NCBI RefSeq assembly: GCF_039541955.1
Contig: NZ_BAABHF010000048.1
Location: 62,001 to 126,000 of the forward strand
Source of the DNA: Actinoallomurus oryzae
GTDB lineage: Bacteria > Actinomycetota > Actinomycetes > Streptosporangiales > Streptosporangiaceae
Length of the DNA: 64,000 nt
Direction of reading: 5' to 3'
This document shows positions 17,656 through 25,184 of the stretch, one piece after another. The translations under genes were made by a program, and so were the position numbers. Under the pieces are notes generated by a model, which saw only the letters and a program-made list of their open reading frames with translations, was not told the DNA's origin and did not search any database. Positions within the stretch are counted from its first letter, which is position 1; each line of letters begins with the position of its first letter.

Positions 17656-18273
17656 GTGTCGCGTCGTCTAGTGAATATCACGCTCGACAACGTCGAGGAT
17701 CTGCCGACCCGCTGTCGCAAGTGCGTGTTCTGGGAGCTCGACCCGGTCAGCATGCAGCGCGCCGAGGACACCGGGGATCCCGCACTCGAAAAGGAAGCCT
17801 GGATCTCCTCCACGCTCCTCGAGTGGGGAAGCTGCGGCAAGCTCGTCTACGTCGACGGGGTGCCGGCCGGATTCGTGATGTACGCGCCGCCGCTCTACGT
17901 TCCGCGTTCGGTTGCGTTTCCGACCAGTCCGGTCAGTGCCGACGCGGCGCTCATGATGACCGCTCACATCCTTCCCGAGTTTCAGGGTGGTGGGCTCGGG
18001 CGCATGCTCGTCCAGGGCGTCGCCAAGGATCTGACCCGCCGCGGTGTACGGGCCATCGAGGCGTTCGGGGATCTCAAGTGGGAGAAGCCCGGCTGCGTCC
18101 TGCCCGCGGAGTACATGCTCGCCGTCGGCTTCAAGACCGTACGGCCGCACCACCGCTACCCCCGCCTCCGGCTCGAGCTCAAATCCGCCGTCTCCTGGCG
18201 TGAGGACGTCGAGGTCGCCCTCGAACGCCTCCTCGGGTCCATGTCCCCCGAAGGCGCCCTCCGCCCCGTCTGA
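17656..18273 (+). CDS. GNAT family N-acetyltransferase
   Basis: 205-residue acetyltransferase-like protein with the acetyl-CoA loop in HILPEFQGGGLGRMLVQGVAKDL (the Q/R-x-x-G-x-G/A equivalent is QGGGLG). A CRKC pair near residues 20-23 and a CVLPAEYML segment are unusual for the superfamily. The GTG at 17656 follows AAGGGGG. A related GNAT gene commonly lies between parB and trxA in actinobacteria, which suggests a conserved but unknown substrate. The gene resumes coding after the parS desert. Confidence 0.85.
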   Translation: MSRRLVNITLDNVEDLPTRCRKCVFWELDPVSMQRAEDTGDPALEKEAWISSTLLEWGSCGKLVYVDGVPAGFVMYAPPLYVPRSVAFPTSPVSADAALMMTAHILPEFQGGGLGRMLVQGVAKDLTRRGVRAIEAFGDLKWEKPGCVLPAEYMLAVGFKTVRPHHRYPRLRLELKSAVSWREDVEVALERLLGSMSPEGALRPV

Positions 18274-18545
18274 GACCCTCTGACGACCACGGCCCAGCGG
18301 CAAAGCAAGACGACACGCCGCCCAAAATCAACATCAACGGACGCCGTACGACCGGCCTCGCCCCCTCACCCCGTACGTACGCCGTTTTGCCGTCTCAGAA
18401 GGCCCACAGGCCTCTCAGACCCCATCTCTAACCGATCACACCAGAACAACGGCGTTCTCCCGCCAGCGGGCCTCTCGCGAGTTTTACCAGGTCAGGGGCG
18501 TAAAAACGGCTCCGGCCCCACGTCAGAGACGTGGAGCCGGAGCCG
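18274..18545 (-). terminator. Spacer with trxA terminator (hairpin 18502-18545)
   Basis: The convergent spacer between the GNAT gene and trxA holds an 18-bp inverted repeat (18507-18524 and 18528-18545, one mismatch). On the minus strand it is followed by TTTTT (18506-18502), so it terminates the trxB-trxA transcript. The rest of the spacer shows nothing recognisable. Confidence 0.88.
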
Positions 18546-18572
18546 AAAGGGCCGCGGAAGCGCAGGCAGCGC

Positions 18573-18893
18573 TCAGATGAAGTCGGCGAGGTCCTTCAGA
18601 AGAGCGGCCTTCGGCTTGGCGCCGATGATCTGCTTGACGACCTCACCGCCCTGGAAGACGTTGAGCGTCGGGATCTGCATGATGCCGTAGGTCGCCGGCA
18701 CCTTGGGATTCTCGTCGATGTTGATCTTTACGACGGAGAGCTTGTCGGCGTGCTCGGTGGCGATCTCTTCGAGGATCGGGCTCACCTGGCGGCACGGGCC
18801 GCACCACTCAGCCCAGAAGTCCACCACCACCGGCTTGTCGCTCTTGAGGACCTCGACGTCGAAGTCGGCGTCGGTGACAGCCTTGGTTGCCAC
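18573..18893 (-). CDS. trxA: Thioredoxin
   Basis: 106-residue cytoplasmic thiol-disulphide oxidoreductase. The active site is W30-C31-G-P-C34 inside VVVDFWAEWCGPCRQ, and the cis-proline is in GIMQIPTLNVF. It ends with an I-terminated helix as is usual. It lies 41 nt downstream of trxB on the same strand, so reductase and thioredoxin are co-transcribed, ending at the terminator at 18502-18545. Confidence 0.97.
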   Translation of the reverse strand: MATKAVTDADFDVEVLKSDKPVVVDFWAEWCGPCRQVSPILEEIATEHADKLSVVKINIDENPKVPATYGIMQIPTLNVFQGGEVVKQIIGAKPKAALLKDLADFI

Positions 18894-18934
18894 GGGGATC
18901 TCCTAACTCGTGCTGAGGTATGACTGGGCGGAAC

Positions 18935-19939
18935 TCACGCGCGCTGCGGCTTGACCTCGGCCGGCGGCTGCTCCGGCATTTCGGCCGGTGACTGCTCCGT
19001 CAGCTCGGCGGTGCCCTGCTCCTGCAGCCAGCGCTCGGCGTCGAGCGCGGCCGCCGAGCCGGTGCCGGCGGCGGTGATGGCTTGACGGTACCGATGGTCG
19101 ACCACATCACCGGCCCCGAACACGCCGGGCAGCTTGGTCTCGGTCGTCGGCGCGTTGACGCGGAGGTAGCCCTCCTCATCGAGGTCGAGCTGGTCCGCGA
19201 ACAGCTCCGTGCGTGGCTCGTGCCCGATGGCGATGAACACACCCGACACGTCGAGCGTGCTCTCCTCGCCGGTCTTGACGTTGCGGGTCCGTACGGCCGT
19301 GACACGGTCGTCGCCGAGGATGTCGACGACCTCGGAGTCCCACAAGAAGTTGATCTTCTCGTTCGAGAAGGCGCGGTCCTGCATGATCTTGCTGGCGCGC
19401 AGCTGGTCGCGACGGTGGATGACGGTGACCGAGCGGCCGAAGCGGCTCAGGAAGATGGCCTCTTCGAGCGCGGAGTCGCCACCGCCGACCACGGCGATCT
19501 CCTTCTCGCGGAAGAAGAACCCGTCACACGTCGCACACCAGGACACGCCGTGCCCGGACAGTCGCTTCTCGTTCGGCAGCCCCAGCTCGCGGTACCGCGA
19601 CCCGGTCGCGATGATGACCGCGCGGGCCAGATGGGTCTCGCCGTCCACCTTGACGACCTTCGGGTTCGCCGCCAGGTCGACCTCGGTCACATCGTCGGCC
19701 ACCAGCTCGGCCCCGAAGCGCTCGGCCTGCTTGCGCAGGTTGTCCATGAGCTCCGGGCCCTGGATGCCGTCGGGGAAGCCGGGGAAGTTCTCCACCTCGG
19801 TGGTGTTCATCAGCGCCCCGCCGGCGGTGACGGCGCCTTCGAAGACCAAGGGCTTGAGGTCACCACGCGCGGCGTAGATCGCGGCCGTATAGCCCGCGGG
19901 CCCCGACCCGATGATGATCACATTACGCACGTCGCTCAC
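18935..19939 (-). CDS. trxB: Thioredoxin reductase
   Basis: NADPH-dependent flavoenzyme that reduces thioredoxin. FAD loop GSGPAG at 11-16, redox pair C135-A-T-C138, NADPH loop VVGGGDSALEEA and the final FAD motif GVFGAGDV are all present. The 334-residue length includes a C-terminal extension rich in Q, P and E (SPAEMPEQPPAEVKP) absent from most homologues. The start is GTG at 19939. A SigR-type promoter lies about 70 nt upstream, suggesting induction by disulphide stress. Confidence 0.97.
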   Translation of the reverse strand: MSDVRNVIIIGSGPAGYTAAIYAARGDLKPLVFEGAVTAGGALMNTTEVENFPGFPDGIQGPELMDNLRKQAERFGAELVADDVTEVDLAANPKVVKVDGETHLARAVIIATGSRYRELGLPNEKRLSGHGVSWCATCDGFFFREKEIAVVGGGDSALEEAIFLSRFGRSVTVIHRRDQLRASKIMQDRAFSNEKINFLWDSEVVDILGDDRVTAVRTRNVKTGEESTLDVSGVFIAIGHEPRTELFADQLDLDEEGYLRVNAPTTETKLPGVFGAGDVVDHRYRQAITAAGTGSAAALDAERWLQEQGTAELTEQSPAEMPEQPPAEVKPQRA

Positions 19940-20005
19940 AGTCGCGCCTCTTTCCGATCCTGTCGTCGAAGCCCGTGTCGATCACTTTGCTTCGCAGTAC
20001 GAGTA

Positions 20006-20032
20006 AACCGATCCTAGGCGGCCTGGATTCCC
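20006..20032 (-). promoter_or_regulatory. SigR (disulphide stress) promoter for trxB-trxA
   Basis: On the minus strand GGGAAT (20032-20027) is followed by exactly 18 nt and then GTT (20008-20006), matching the GGAAT-N18-GTT consensus of SigR/SigH ECF factors. trxB-trxA is a classic member of that regulon in Streptomyces and mycobacteria. SigR itself is not in this window. Confidence 0.72.
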
Positions 20033-20060
20033 GCACCGGTCACCGGCACCGACAAGCATG

Positions 20061-20101
20061 AGAAAGGGCCGGCCCGTCCCCGGGAGGGGAAGGACCGGCC
20101 C
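20061..20101 (-). terminator. Terminator of the sigM-anti-sigma operon
   Basis: A GC-rich hairpin (arms within 20066-20081 and 20086-20101, two imperfect pairs, GGGA-type loop) is followed on the minus strand by TTTCT. It lies 14 nt after the anti-sigma stop. Confidence 0.75.
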
Positions 20102-20114
20102 GTGAAGCGGTCGG

Positions 20115-20858
20115 TCAGCGCTCGACCGACCGATGTGCCAGTACGTCGGCGTTCGAGCCCGAACACCGATCGCCCACGACCCACACGTCCGCGTGTCCGG
20201 CGTCCTGTCCGGGCAGCGTGATGACGGTGGCCGCCCGGCCGTCGTACGTCGCAGAGTCGACCAGCAGCGGGACCTTTCCGCCGCCCACCCGGGCCACGCA
20301 GGCGCCGAGTGCCTCCGGCGCGCTCAACGCGTGTGCGCCGCCGGTGGCGGGCTTCGCGAGAACGCGCACGACCTGCGACCGCAGATCTTTGGAGGTGTAC
20401 TTCGTGCCGGAATGGACGACGGTGAACGGAACCGCCGGCGCGACCGCCGGCCCCGGTGCCGAGTGCGTAGGGTCGGCGATCGGCGGCCGGGCGCTCGTCG
20501 CGTTGCTGGAGCCTCCGTCGTCCACGACGGTGCGGACGGCGGCGGCTCCCCCGCCTACCAGCACGACCGCCGCGGCAGCCGCGGCGATGTACTGAAACCG
20601 GCGGTGAGGCCGGCGCACGGGTGCGTGCGAGGCCGCTTCGGCGGCCAGCGCCGCGTCGAGCCGGTCGACGAGATGCGCGGGCATCGGTGGTACGGGCGCC
20701 CGCGCGAGAACGCGGGAGACCTCCGCCACCTCGGCAGCGCGTCGGCGGCAGTCGTCGCACGCCGCCAAGTGGGCCTCAGCGGATGTGGCCGTGGCGTCGT
20801 CGAGAATTCCCTCGGCGAAGTCGGCCAGCGCTTCATAGTCAAGGTGTGCGGCAGTCAC
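20115..20858 (-). CDS. Membrane-anchored zinc-finger anti-sigma factor (partner of SigM)
   Basis: 247-residue protein with a ZAS-type anti-sigma domain: H30-x3-C34-x2-C37 in AHLAACDDC. One transmembrane helix follows at about 89-108 (YIAAAAAAVVLVGGGAAAV), then an extracytoplasmic domain of about 140 residues. The GTG at 20858 overlaps the sigM stop as GTGA, with AAGGAGGTGG upstream, so it is translationally coupled. It should hold SigM inactive at the membrane until an envelope or redox signal arrives. Confidence 0.9.
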   Translation of the reverse strand: MTAAHLDYEALADFAEGILDDATATSAEAHLAACDDCRRRAAEVAEVSRVLARAPVPPMPAHLVDRLDAALAAEAASHAPVRRPHRRFQYIAAAAAAVVLVGGGAAAVRTVVDDGGSSNATSARPPIADPTHSAPGPAVAPAVPFTVVHSGTKYTSKDLRSQVVRVLAKPATGGAHALSAPEALGACVARVGGGKVPLLVDSATYDGRAATVITLPGQDAGHADVWVVGDRCSGSNADVLAHRSVER

Positions 20859-21484
20859 GCGGGTTTGCCACCTCCTTCCTCCGCAGATCTGACGTCGGAG
20901 CCGGCGCCCTGGTTCCGAAGGTGACCAAGAAGCGGTGCGAGCCGCGCGCGACCGCGCGCGCACCGGCTCTTGATCGTGCCCGGGGGTACCTCCAGGACCT
21001 TGGCCGCGTCATCGACGGCGTACCCCATCATGTCGACGAGGACGAGTGCCGCCCGTTGCTCGAAGGGTATGCGCTGGAGTGCGTCGCTGACGTCGAGCGA
21101 CAGTTCGTGCGCCGACGTCGGGTCGGGGTTCTTGGGGGCGACCGAGTCGAGCGTGGCGTCGTCGCCCATGGGGACGACCGGCCGGATCGAGCGCCGGCGC
21201 AGCCGGTCGAGGCAGGCGTTGACGACGATGCGGTGCAGCCAGGTCGTCACCGCCGCGTCGCCGCGGAACCGGCCCGCCGCGCGGTAGGCGGACAGGAACG
21301 CCTCCTGCAGCGCGTCCGCGGCCTCTTCCTGATCGCCGAGCGTGCGCAGCGCCACCGCCCACATTCGGTCGCGGTGCCGTTGTACGAGTTCTGAGAAAGC
21401 GTCCGGATCGCCGTCGGCGTGACGTCGCAGCAGCTCCTTGTCCGGAGCAGCCTCGACCGAGCGTCCCCCACGCATGATCGCCAT
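20855..21484 (-). CDS. sigM: ECF RNA polymerase sigma factor SigM-like
   Basis: 209-residue group 4 sigma factor. Region 2 shows DPDAFSELVQRHRDRMWAVA and QEAFLSAYRAAGRFRGDAAV; region 4 shows ALQRIPFEQRAALVLVDMMG with the HTH DDAAKVLEVPPGTIKSRCAR. The ATG at 21484 or the one three codons later are both possible. Position next to trxB and murJ is that of SigM in Streptomyces and Mycobacterium, and the coupled anti-sigma gene supports it. Confidence 0.92.
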   Translation of the reverse strand: MAIMRGGRSVEAAPDKELLRRHADGDPDAFSELVQRHRDRMWAVALRTLGDQEEAADALQEAFLSAYRAAGRFRGDAAVTTWLHRIVVNACLDRLRRRSIRPVVPMGDDATLDSVAPKNPDPTSAHELSLDVSDALQRIPFEQRAALVLVDMMGYAVDDAAKVLEVPPGTIKSRCARGRARLAPLLGHLRNQGAGSDVRSAEEGGGKPA

Positions 21485-21658
21485 AGTCCGTCAGCCCGTT
21501 CCGTCGAGGGCATCGTCGCTGAGCGTGTGCCGGACCTGCCCAGGCCGTCCCGTACCAGCGGGAAAACGGTCGCGTTTACCGGTCTCGGCCACTTGGGGGA
21601 TCATCAGCACGCACCCGATGGTAGTCGTCTGCGCTCCATCGTGCCCGATGTGACGGAA

Positions 21659-23233
21659 TCAGCCGGTTCCGTACACCGCGACGTTCTGTACGCGGGCCTT
21701 GAACTCGCCGATGTTGGGCAGCTTGGTGAAGTAGAGCGTGACGTAACGACCCTTGGCCTGCTTGCCGTTCAGCGTGAAGGAGCCGACCGCGTCACCGGTG
21801 TCGGTCTGCTGCGTGCCGGAGGTCGGGGAGTCGCCGATGTGCAGCTCCACGGTGCCCGGCGTGCCCGGGGGCATCGACACCTTGACGTTGGAGACGGAAA
21901 CGGTCTTGCCCATGTCGAGGACCAGCCCGATGCCCGACCGCAGCCTGCCGAAGTCGGCGCCGTTGTAGTGCTGGGTGGTCCAGTAGCTCGACTTGTTGTC
22001 GTCGGTGGCCTTGCCCAGGTCGCTGTTGGCCGAGCTGTCCGCATGGGGCCCCCGGTTGTAGGCCAGCACCTTGCTGACGGGGAGCTTCTCGGTCGCCGCC
22101 TTGGTGGCCGGGCTGGTCTTCGTGCCGGCCTTGGGGTTGGTGCCGTTGTCGTCACCACCGCCGAGCTGGGACAGGCCCCAGCCGCCGAGCGCGATGATGA
22201 CCAGGACGCCGACGATGATCGCCGCGAGCACGGGCCGGCTGATCGAGCCGCCACCGCCGGAGGAGGAGTGCCGGACCGGCGCCTGGCGCGGAGGCTGCGC
22301 GGACCGCTGGGGCCGGTGCGTGGCCTGGGTGCGGGCCTGCGGCGGGTCGGGCACGGTGCGCGAGAGCGGGTCGACCGGAGAGGTCGTCGTGCTCGTCGAG
22401 CGCGGCTGGTCGGGCCGGTTGATCACGCCGGGCGGCGTGGAGCCCGCCAGCGGCACGAAGGGCAGCGGGGAGCGCGGCACCCGGCTCAGGGCGGAGACGA
22501 ACTCCGACGGGGCGCTCAGCGGCTCCTGACCGGCTCGTGCGGGGATGTGCAGCGCCCGGCAGGCGATGTCGTCGAGGTCGGGCGGCACGCCGGGGCGGAC
22601 CTGGGAGGGCGGCGCCGGGCGTCCGTCCGGGCCGCTCGGCGCGGCCGGCAGCTGGGTGCCCTCGGCGCCGCACCAGTGCCCGGTGAGCGAGGCGTACAGC
22701 AGCTCTCCGAGCCCCTGGGTGTCGTCGGCGGCCGGCGTGTCGGAGACGGAGCCGGCGAGCACGGCCTCGACGCCCAGGCCGGTGACCTTGACGGTGCCGC
22801 CGCTGGTCCAGACCAGGTTGTGCGGCGTGATGCACAGGTGGGCCAGGCCCGCGCTGTGCGCCGACGCGAGCGCCTCGGCGGCCTCCATGAGGAACGCGGC
22901 CGCGCGGCCGGGCTCCATCGGGCCCTCGGCGAGCAGGTCCTCCAACGTCTCACCGGTGACCCATTCGCTGACGACGTAGGCGTTCTCGCCGCTGTCGTCC
23001 GCGTCGAACACCTGGGTGAGGCGGGGGTCGGTGAGCCGGCTGGCGGCACGGGCGGCGGTGACCACGTCGTGCACCCGGGGGAAGCCCGGGGCGAAGGTCA
23101 GCACCGCGACGGGGCGGGCGAGGATCTCGTCTGTCGCCTTCCAGAACGTGGAACCACCCGCTTCGCTGACACGGTCGTCCAGACGGTAACGACCGGCGAG
23201 GCGGGTGCCGGGTTCGATGACGGACGTGCTCAA
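21659..23233 (-). CDS. MurJ-associated membrane pseudokinase with extracellular discoidin-like domain
   Basis: 524 residues: a protein-kinase fold at about 1-255, a proline/threonine-rich linker, a transmembrane helix at 334-356 and an extracellular beta-rich domain resembling F5/8C-type carbohydrate-binding modules (SYWTTQHYNGADFG). The catalytic HRD loop reads HLCITPHN (132-139), the DFG position reads TGLG and the expected VAIK lysine is replaced (VAVLTF), so it should be inactive. In mycobacteria the equivalent pseudokinase is fused to MviN; here it is separate, 184 nt after murJ. The start is a TTG overlapping the stop of an 11-codon upstream frame and is uncertain. Confidence 0.88.
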   Translation of the reverse strand: MSTSVIEPGTRLAGRYRLDDRVSEAGGSTFWKATDEILARPVAVLTFAPGFPRVHDVVTAARAASRLTDPRLTQVFDADDSGENAYVVSEWVTGETLEDLLAEGPMEPGRAAAFLMEAAEALASAHSAGLAHLCITPHNLVWTSGGTVKVTGLGVEAVLAGSVSDTPAADDTQGLGELLYASLTGHWCGAEGTQLPAAPSGPDGRPAPPSQVRPGVPPDLDDIACRALHIPARAGQEPLSAPSEFVSALSRVPRSPLPFVPLAGSTPPGVINRPDQPRSTSTTTSPVDPLSRTVPDPPQARTQATHRPQRSAQPPRQAPVRHSSSGGGGSISRPVLAAIIVGVLVIIALGGWGLSQLGGGDDNGTNPKAGTKTSPATKAATEKLPVSKVLAYNRGPHADSSANSDLGKATDDNKSSYWTTQHYNGADFGRLRSGIGLVLDMGKTVSVSNVKVSMPPGTPGTVELHIGDSPTSGTQQTDTGDAVGSFTLNGKQAKGRYVTLYFTKLPNIGEFKARVQNVAVYGTG

Positions 23234-23417
23234 CGCGGCGTCCGGCGCAGGTAATCGCGTCCCATATGTGCCGTGGCTCCCTTACGCCTTCGACCCTCCC
23301 TCGATGCCTCGTGGGCGGTGTTGTGCGTGCCCCCGCCCTTAGGTAGGACGCTCGAGGAGCGTCTTCGGATTACTACCCGTAGACGGTTGCGCTCTCCCAC
23401 CATACGGGCACCCTCTC

Positions 23418-25184
23418 CTAACTCGAGACACGTCCGGGCAACCTGCGCATCACGGTTCCCGTGAGCGTTTCCACCTCGGAGATCCGCATTCGACGCGCAA
23501 CCAGCACATACAGCACGGCGGCCCCCGCGCCTCCGATGGCCAGCGCCGCCACTGAGGTGATCAGCCGATAATAGAAAAGTTTGAAGAACAGTTCGTGGAC
23601 TCCGAGAGCGAACACGAACGCCGGCACGGTCGCCACCGCGATCTTGGTGTGGGTGCGCACCATCCGCCCCGCGCCGAGCCCGCCCAGCCGCCGCCGAAGG
23701 ATCGTCGCCGACACCAGGCAACCGACCGTCCAGGAGATGCCGAGCGAGATCGCGATGCCCTCGACGATCATGTCGGTGGGCAGGATCGCGTAGCCGACGA
23801 GGCCGAGCGTGATGCTGATGACGATGGTGCCCATCGCCATCAGCGCCGGCGTACGCGTGTCGGCCAGGGAGTAGAAGACCCGCAGCAACAGCTGCTGTAC
23901 GGCGAACGGCACCAGGGTCAGCGCGAACGCCTGCACGACGTTGGCGATCATCAGACCGTCGGCCAGGCCGGTCGCGCCGTGCGCGAAGAACGCGGTGACC
24001 AGCTCAGGGCTGAGCGCGAACAGCAGCGCCGCCGACGGGATGATGATCACCGAGGTGAGGTTGAGACCCGAGGCCAGGTCGTCGCGGACCAGGTCCGTGC
24101 GGTTCTCGGCGGCGTGCCGGCTCATCCGCGGCAGCAGCGCCGTCATCACCGAGACGCCGACGATCGCGTACGGGAGCTGGAACAGCAGGTAGGCGTTGTT
24201 CCACGGAGTGAGCCCGACGCCGTAACCGAGGTGCTCGTGCTCCCCCCGCACCCCGGCGCGTACGGCGATGTTGGTGTTCACCACGAAACCGACCTGCATG
24301 ATCGCGACGTACAGCAGGGTCCACAGGGCCATGCCGCCGACCGGGGCGAGCTCATCGCGACGGAAGTCGAAGCGTGGCCGAAAGCGGAAGCCGACCTTGC
24401 GCAGCGAGGGCCACATCGCGACGGTCTGGACGACGATGCCCAGCGTGGTGCCGCCCGCCAGGAGAGTGACCTCGTTGTTGCTGATGCTGGACGGCGTGAC
24501 GCCCGGGCCCGCCACGAGCAGGAAAGCGCCGCCGATGATGATCACGACGACGCTGTTGAGCACCGGTGTCCACATCGGCGCGGCGAAGCTGCCGCGGGCG
24601 TTCAGCGAGGCGCCGGCCAGTGCACCGACGCCGTAGAAGAAGATCTGCGGCAGGAAGAACAGCGCGAAGATCACGGCCAGCTTGTGCTGCGCGGGCGTGA
24701 AGCCGCTGGCGTACAGGTCGACGAGCAGCGGCGCGCAGACCATCGCGATCGCGGTCAGGGCCAGCAGGCCGCCGAGCACGATCGTCAGCAGCCGCGCCTC
24801 GTACTCCTCGCCGTACCTGCGGTCCTTCTCCAGGGCGCGGACCAGCATCGGGACGTGCACCGCGGTGAGGATGCCGCCCAGCAGCAGGTCGTAGACGACG
24901 TTGGGGAAGGTGTTCGCGACGTTGTAGACGTCGCCGAGCGGCCCGGTGCCCAGCGCGATCACGATGACGGCGTTGCGGACGAAGCCGAGCGCGCGCGACG
25001 CCACGGTGCCCAGCGCCATGACGGCGCTGGACTTCAGCAGGCCGCCGACGCGGGAGCCGGAGGATCCGGCCTGCTCCGCCCGGACGTCCTCGGCGGTCTC
25101 CATGATCTGTGTGCTCGGGTCGACGATCGGAATGTCCGGCAGCGTGCTCGCCGCCTCCGATCGGCCCGGCTCCAGGTCACTCAA
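23418..25184 (-). CDS. murJ: Lipid II flippase MurJ (MviN)
   Basis: 588-residue MOP-superfamily flippase that moves lipid II across the membrane for peptidoglycan synthesis. About 14 hydrophobic helices are visible; family segments include ASRALGFVRNAVIV, GALAGASLNARGSFAAPMWTPVLNS and PFAVQQLLLRVFYSLADTRTP. I chose the TTG at 25184 because GGAGGAG lies 5 nt upstream; it overlaps the stop of the upstream gene by 8 nt. The preceding long frame is a shadow of DUF6049. The first 60 residues form a cytoplasmic acidic lead. Confidence 0.95.
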   Translation of the reverse strand: MSDLEPGRSEAASTLPDIPIVDPSTQIMETAEDVRAEQAGSSGSRVGGLLKSSAVMALGTVASRALGFVRNAVIVIALGTGPLGDVYNVANTFPNVVYDLLLGGILTAVHVPMLVRALEKDRRYGEEYEARLLTIVLGGLLALTAIAMVCAPLLVDLYASGFTPAQHKLAVIFALFFLPQIFFYGVGALAGASLNARGSFAAPMWTPVLNSVVVIIIGGAFLLVAGPGVTPSSISNNEVTLLAGGTTLGIVVQTVAMWPSLRKVGFRFRPRFDFRRDELAPVGGMALWTLLYVAIMQVGFVVNTNIAVRAGVRGEHEHLGYGVGLTPWNNAYLLFQLPYAIVGVSVMTALLPRMSRHAAENRTDLVRDDLASGLNLTSVIIIPSAALLFALSPELVTAFFAHGATGLADGLMIANVVQAFALTLVPFAVQQLLLRVFYSLADTRTPALMAMGTIVISITLGLVGYAILPTDMIVEGIAISLGISWTVGCLVSATILRRRLGGLGAGRMVRTHTKIAVATVPAFVFALGVHELFFKLFYYRLITSVAALAIGGAGAAVLYVLVARRMRISEVETLTGTVMRRLPGRVSS

